NCBI GenBank assembly: GCA_021373135.1
Contig: JAJFTH010000003.1
Coordinates: forward strand, 744,001 to 808,000
Origin: Bacteroidales bacterium
Lineage (GTDB): Bacteria > Bacteroidota > Bacteroidia > Bacteroidales > UBA1402
Direction of reading: 5' to 3'
DNA length: 64,000 nucleotides
Shown: positions 62,356 through 64,000 of the stretch, piece after piece
Position numbering within the stretch: the stretch's first letter is position 1
Layout: each line of letters opens with the position of its first letter
Program-made: the position numbers and the translations under genes
Notes under the pieces: generated by a model
Seen by the model: the letters and a program-made list of their open reading frames with translations, nothing else
Told to the model about the DNA's origin: nothing
Databases searched by the model: none

Positions 62356-63012
62356 ATGATACATTTTCCGGAGAGTACCAAAGTTGGCTTAAAAATACCC
62401 AAGGAGAAGTTCTACGCCAATATGGAGATGACAGCCGATATGAAGCGTCGCTTCATCAACCTCATCGATCACATCATTTGGCAATACAAGCTCTCCGGTA
62501 CTACCTTAAATGTTGGAAAAGGGTCTATGGTTATTGAGATAGACGTGTTTGGGGTTTATCTAAAAATCAAGGATATCAATACGGCCTTGTTTGACTTTAT
62601 CGAGCAGAACTTTCCAAGACACACGTTATTTATTTTAATCTACGAAGAGGAAGCAAAGCTTCTGGTCAGTTATAAAGAACCAATTACAAACCGCCCGGGT
62701 AAATTCAAGATTTTAGAAAAATTCCAGACTAGCTGGATGCCTATGACTCAGCTTGAACTTACCATTGACGGATTAAACATGGATCAGGTGTATGAATCCT
62801 TGGTCAAACAAATCGGGAAAATCAAAGTAGAACGAGAAAATCCTCTACGCATCGGTCAATCCATTCTGAACCAACAGACCAAAGAGAAGTTACAAAAGCA
62901 AATACTGCTACTTGAAAAGAAGATGCACAACGAGAAACAATTCAATATACAGCTAAAAATTTCAAACGAAATCAAATCACTGGAAAAAGAACTTACAAAA
63001 ATTGGCAAATAA
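62356..63012 (+). CDS. DUF4391-domain protein
   Basis: 218 aa from the ATG at 62,356. Features: the start FPESTKVGLKIPKEKFYAN, IDHIIWQYKLSGTTLNVGKGSMVIEIDVF and the C-terminal coiled coil (about 175-218, QKQILLLEKKMHNEKQFNIQ). DUF4391 proteins accompany SNF2-type helicases in restriction-like systems; biochemical function is unknown. 12 bp after the helicase, so the pair is co-transcribed. It converges on rloB with 76 bp between. Confidence 0.85.
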   Translation: MIHFPESTKVGLKIPKEKFYANMEMTADMKRRFINLIDHIIWQYKLSGTTLNVGKGSMVIEIDVFGVYLKIKDINTALFDFIEQNFPRHTLFILIYEEEAKLLVSYKEPITNRPGKFKILEKFQTSWMPMTQLELTIDGLNMDQVYESLVKQIGKIKVERENPLRIGQSILNQQTKEKLQKQILLLEKKMHNEKQFNIQLKISNEIKSLEKELTKIGK

Positions 63013-63088
63013 GCCCCAGTAGATTATCATTCATATCATATCTGTCAGGTATAAGCAGACAATAGAACTATAAGAAAATGTTTCTTAT

Positions 63089-63754
63089 TTAAATTAGCTT
63101 TTCAACCAATTTATATACGTCAGTACCTATTCTTGAAGGATAATCTTCTTCCGTATTTGCTATTCTTTTTGCATTAACAATTGCATCATAAACCTTAGGC
63201 AAAAACAATCTTGGATCAGGTGTCTTGTTATACCCTCTCCCATTCTTTATACAATTAGCAAGAACCTTATCGATATAATTTTTATTTGCACTAATTTTTT
63301 TGTTTTCAAAAATTGCCCTCTGCTCATCTTCAGAAAAAGAAGACAATGAAGTTAAATGCAGAATAAGCCAGATCTCAAAACAAGGATTGCTCATTGCCAT
63401 AAAAAAATTCTTTTCCTTTTTACAATCCTCAACCAACGCAGAAATATCCAGTCGATGTATCGTTTCCCAATCATCCCGATCTATGATTAGCCAGAATTCA
63501 TCTGTAGACTTAAAGTTATAATCTTTTTTCGCTTGAGACAATAATGATTTTACGCTTATTGGATTACTTCCGGCATTCTTGGGACGTTTTAATGGAATTG
63601 TTTCTATTTGGCCTGAATCATTAAAATATTTTGATTGCCTTAGATCTTCAAAATATTTTTTTTCTGATTTAGTCCCTTCATAAGATAGTACGTAGAATTT
63701 TTCAGCATCAGCAAAACCTCCTCTACGAACTAAAGGGATTGATTCTCTTGGCAT
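63089..63754 (-). CDS. RloB-family protein (TOPRIM-like)
   Basis: 221 aa. N-terminal FYVLSYEGTKSEKKYFEDLR carries the conserved Glu of the EGxxTExxY motif; LIIDRDDW holds the acidic pair; SNPCFEIWLILHL is the RloB hallmark. The arrangement resembles TOPRIM nucleases such as OLD and AbiLii. It is co-transcribed with the RloA-type ATPase, whose stop is 1 bp before its start. Together they look like the AbiL abortive-infection pair. It is encoded against the helicase-DUF4391 genes. Confidence 0.88.
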   Translation of the reverse strand: MPRESIPLVRRGGFADAEKFYVLSYEGTKSEKKYFEDLRQSKYFNDSGQIETIPLKRPKNAGSNPISVKSLLSQAKKDYNFKSTDEFWLIIDRDDWETIHRLDISALVEDCKKEKNFFMAMSNPCFEIWLILHLTSLSSFSEDEQRAIFENKKISANKNYIDKVLANCIKNGRGYNKTPDPRLFLPKVYDAIVNAKRIANTEEDYPSRIGTDVYKLVEKLI

Positions 63755-63755
63755 A

Positions 63756-64000
63756 TTAATTCAGCTTAATAGTTGTCAATTCATATCTATTACCAAAACG
63801 AGGAACGGCTTTGTATCTGCCTAACAAGTAATCTTTTCTTATCTCCTTATCAAATCGAATATTGTAATCCTCCAGTGAATGTAAATGACTTGCTCCATCC
63901 TTATCTTTAACGACAAACCATATCTCATCTATTCTAAATAACTTTTGAGTTAACAAAGAGGATTCGTGACTAGCAACAATTAGTTGGCTATTAATATCTG
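63756..64000 (-). CDS. RloA-type AAA ATPase, C-terminal end only
   Basis: Reading in from 63,998, the C-terminal 80 residues are visible: SQLIVASHESSLL, FRIDEIWFVVKDKDGASHLHSLEDYNIRFDKEIRKDYLLGRYKAVPRF. The 'ASHE' His is the switch after Walker B of an AAA15/ABC-type ATPase, and the end matches RloA/AbiLi proteins. The rest lies beyond the window. Stop codon at 63,758-63,756; the RloB start follows after 1 bp. Confidence 0.85.
   Translation of the reverse strand, partial: DINSQLIVASHESSLLTQKLFRIDEIWFVVKDKDGASHLHSLEDYNIRFDKEIRKDYLLGRYKAVPRFGNRYELTTIKLN

Larger units (their letters stand above)
52455..64000. mobile_element. Accessory island downstream of tRNA-Ser, right end outside window
   Basis: From the tRNA 3' end onward the genes are integrase, RhuM-like, WYL regulator, lipoproteins, group II intron debris, HNH nuclease, SNF2-type helicase with DUF4391, RloB and RloA. 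None is a housekeeping gene, unlike the segment before the tRNA. No copy of the tRNA-Ser 3' end is found later in the window, so either the right boundary lies beyond 64,000 or the integrase uses another site. Confidence 0.6.

Overview
The window is bacterial chromosome from a member of the Bacteroidota, most likely order Bacteroidales. The evidence is gliding-type lipoprotein GldH, two proteins with type IX secretion C-terminal sorting domains, BspA-type leucine-rich repeats, a RibBA fusion, a C10 cysteine protease, and repeated promoters of the Bacteroides form TTTG-N19-TAnnTTTG without Shine-Dalgarno dependence. I cannot name the species.

Layout. 0-11.6 kb is ordinary chromosome: glutamate formimidoyltransferase (partial), a fused trehalose-6-phosphate synthase/phosphatase tail-to-tail with a GH15 glycosidase, a patatin lipase, and a minus-strand set of a START-like protein, an LptF/G permease, RibBA, a GH43-like protein and aspartate aminotransferase. 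At 11,719 lies tRNA-Met(CAU). A 9.7 kb integrated element follows, bounded by a perfect 49-bp repeat of the tRNA 3' half (11,745-11,793 and 21,436-21,484). It carries a tyrosine integrase, two small helix-turn-helix proteins, a RepA-type ATPase, a P4/D5-type primase-helicase, a terminase-small-subunit-like protein, an XRE regulator with paired operators, a type IX-secreted LRR protein, lipoproteins and a head-closure-like protein. It has no visible relaxase, capsid or large terminase, which resembles a phage satellite.

21.5-52.4 kb is chromosome again: pabB/pabC, a transposase scar, a methyltransferase, an acetyltransferase-like/zinc-ribbon membrane pair, kbl-tdh (threonine to glycine and acetyl-CoA), a C10 protease with a secreted partner, agmatine deiminase, an eight-gene minus-strand ABC/efflux operon with an internal GntR regulator, purH, the cell-shape cluster mreB-mreC-mreD-mrdA-rodA, gldH, a PSP1-domain protein and holB.

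52.4-64 kb begins with tRNA-Ser(CGA) and a second tyrosine integrase, and looks like an accessory and defence island. It holds a RhuM-like protein, a WYL regulator with operator-like repeats at its own promoter and at the next lipoprotein gene, two lipoproteins, group II intron debris on both sides of an HNH nuclease, a PLD-like/SNF2 helicase with a DUF4391 protein, and RloB with the C-terminal end of an RloA-type ATPase. The island runs past the end of the window.
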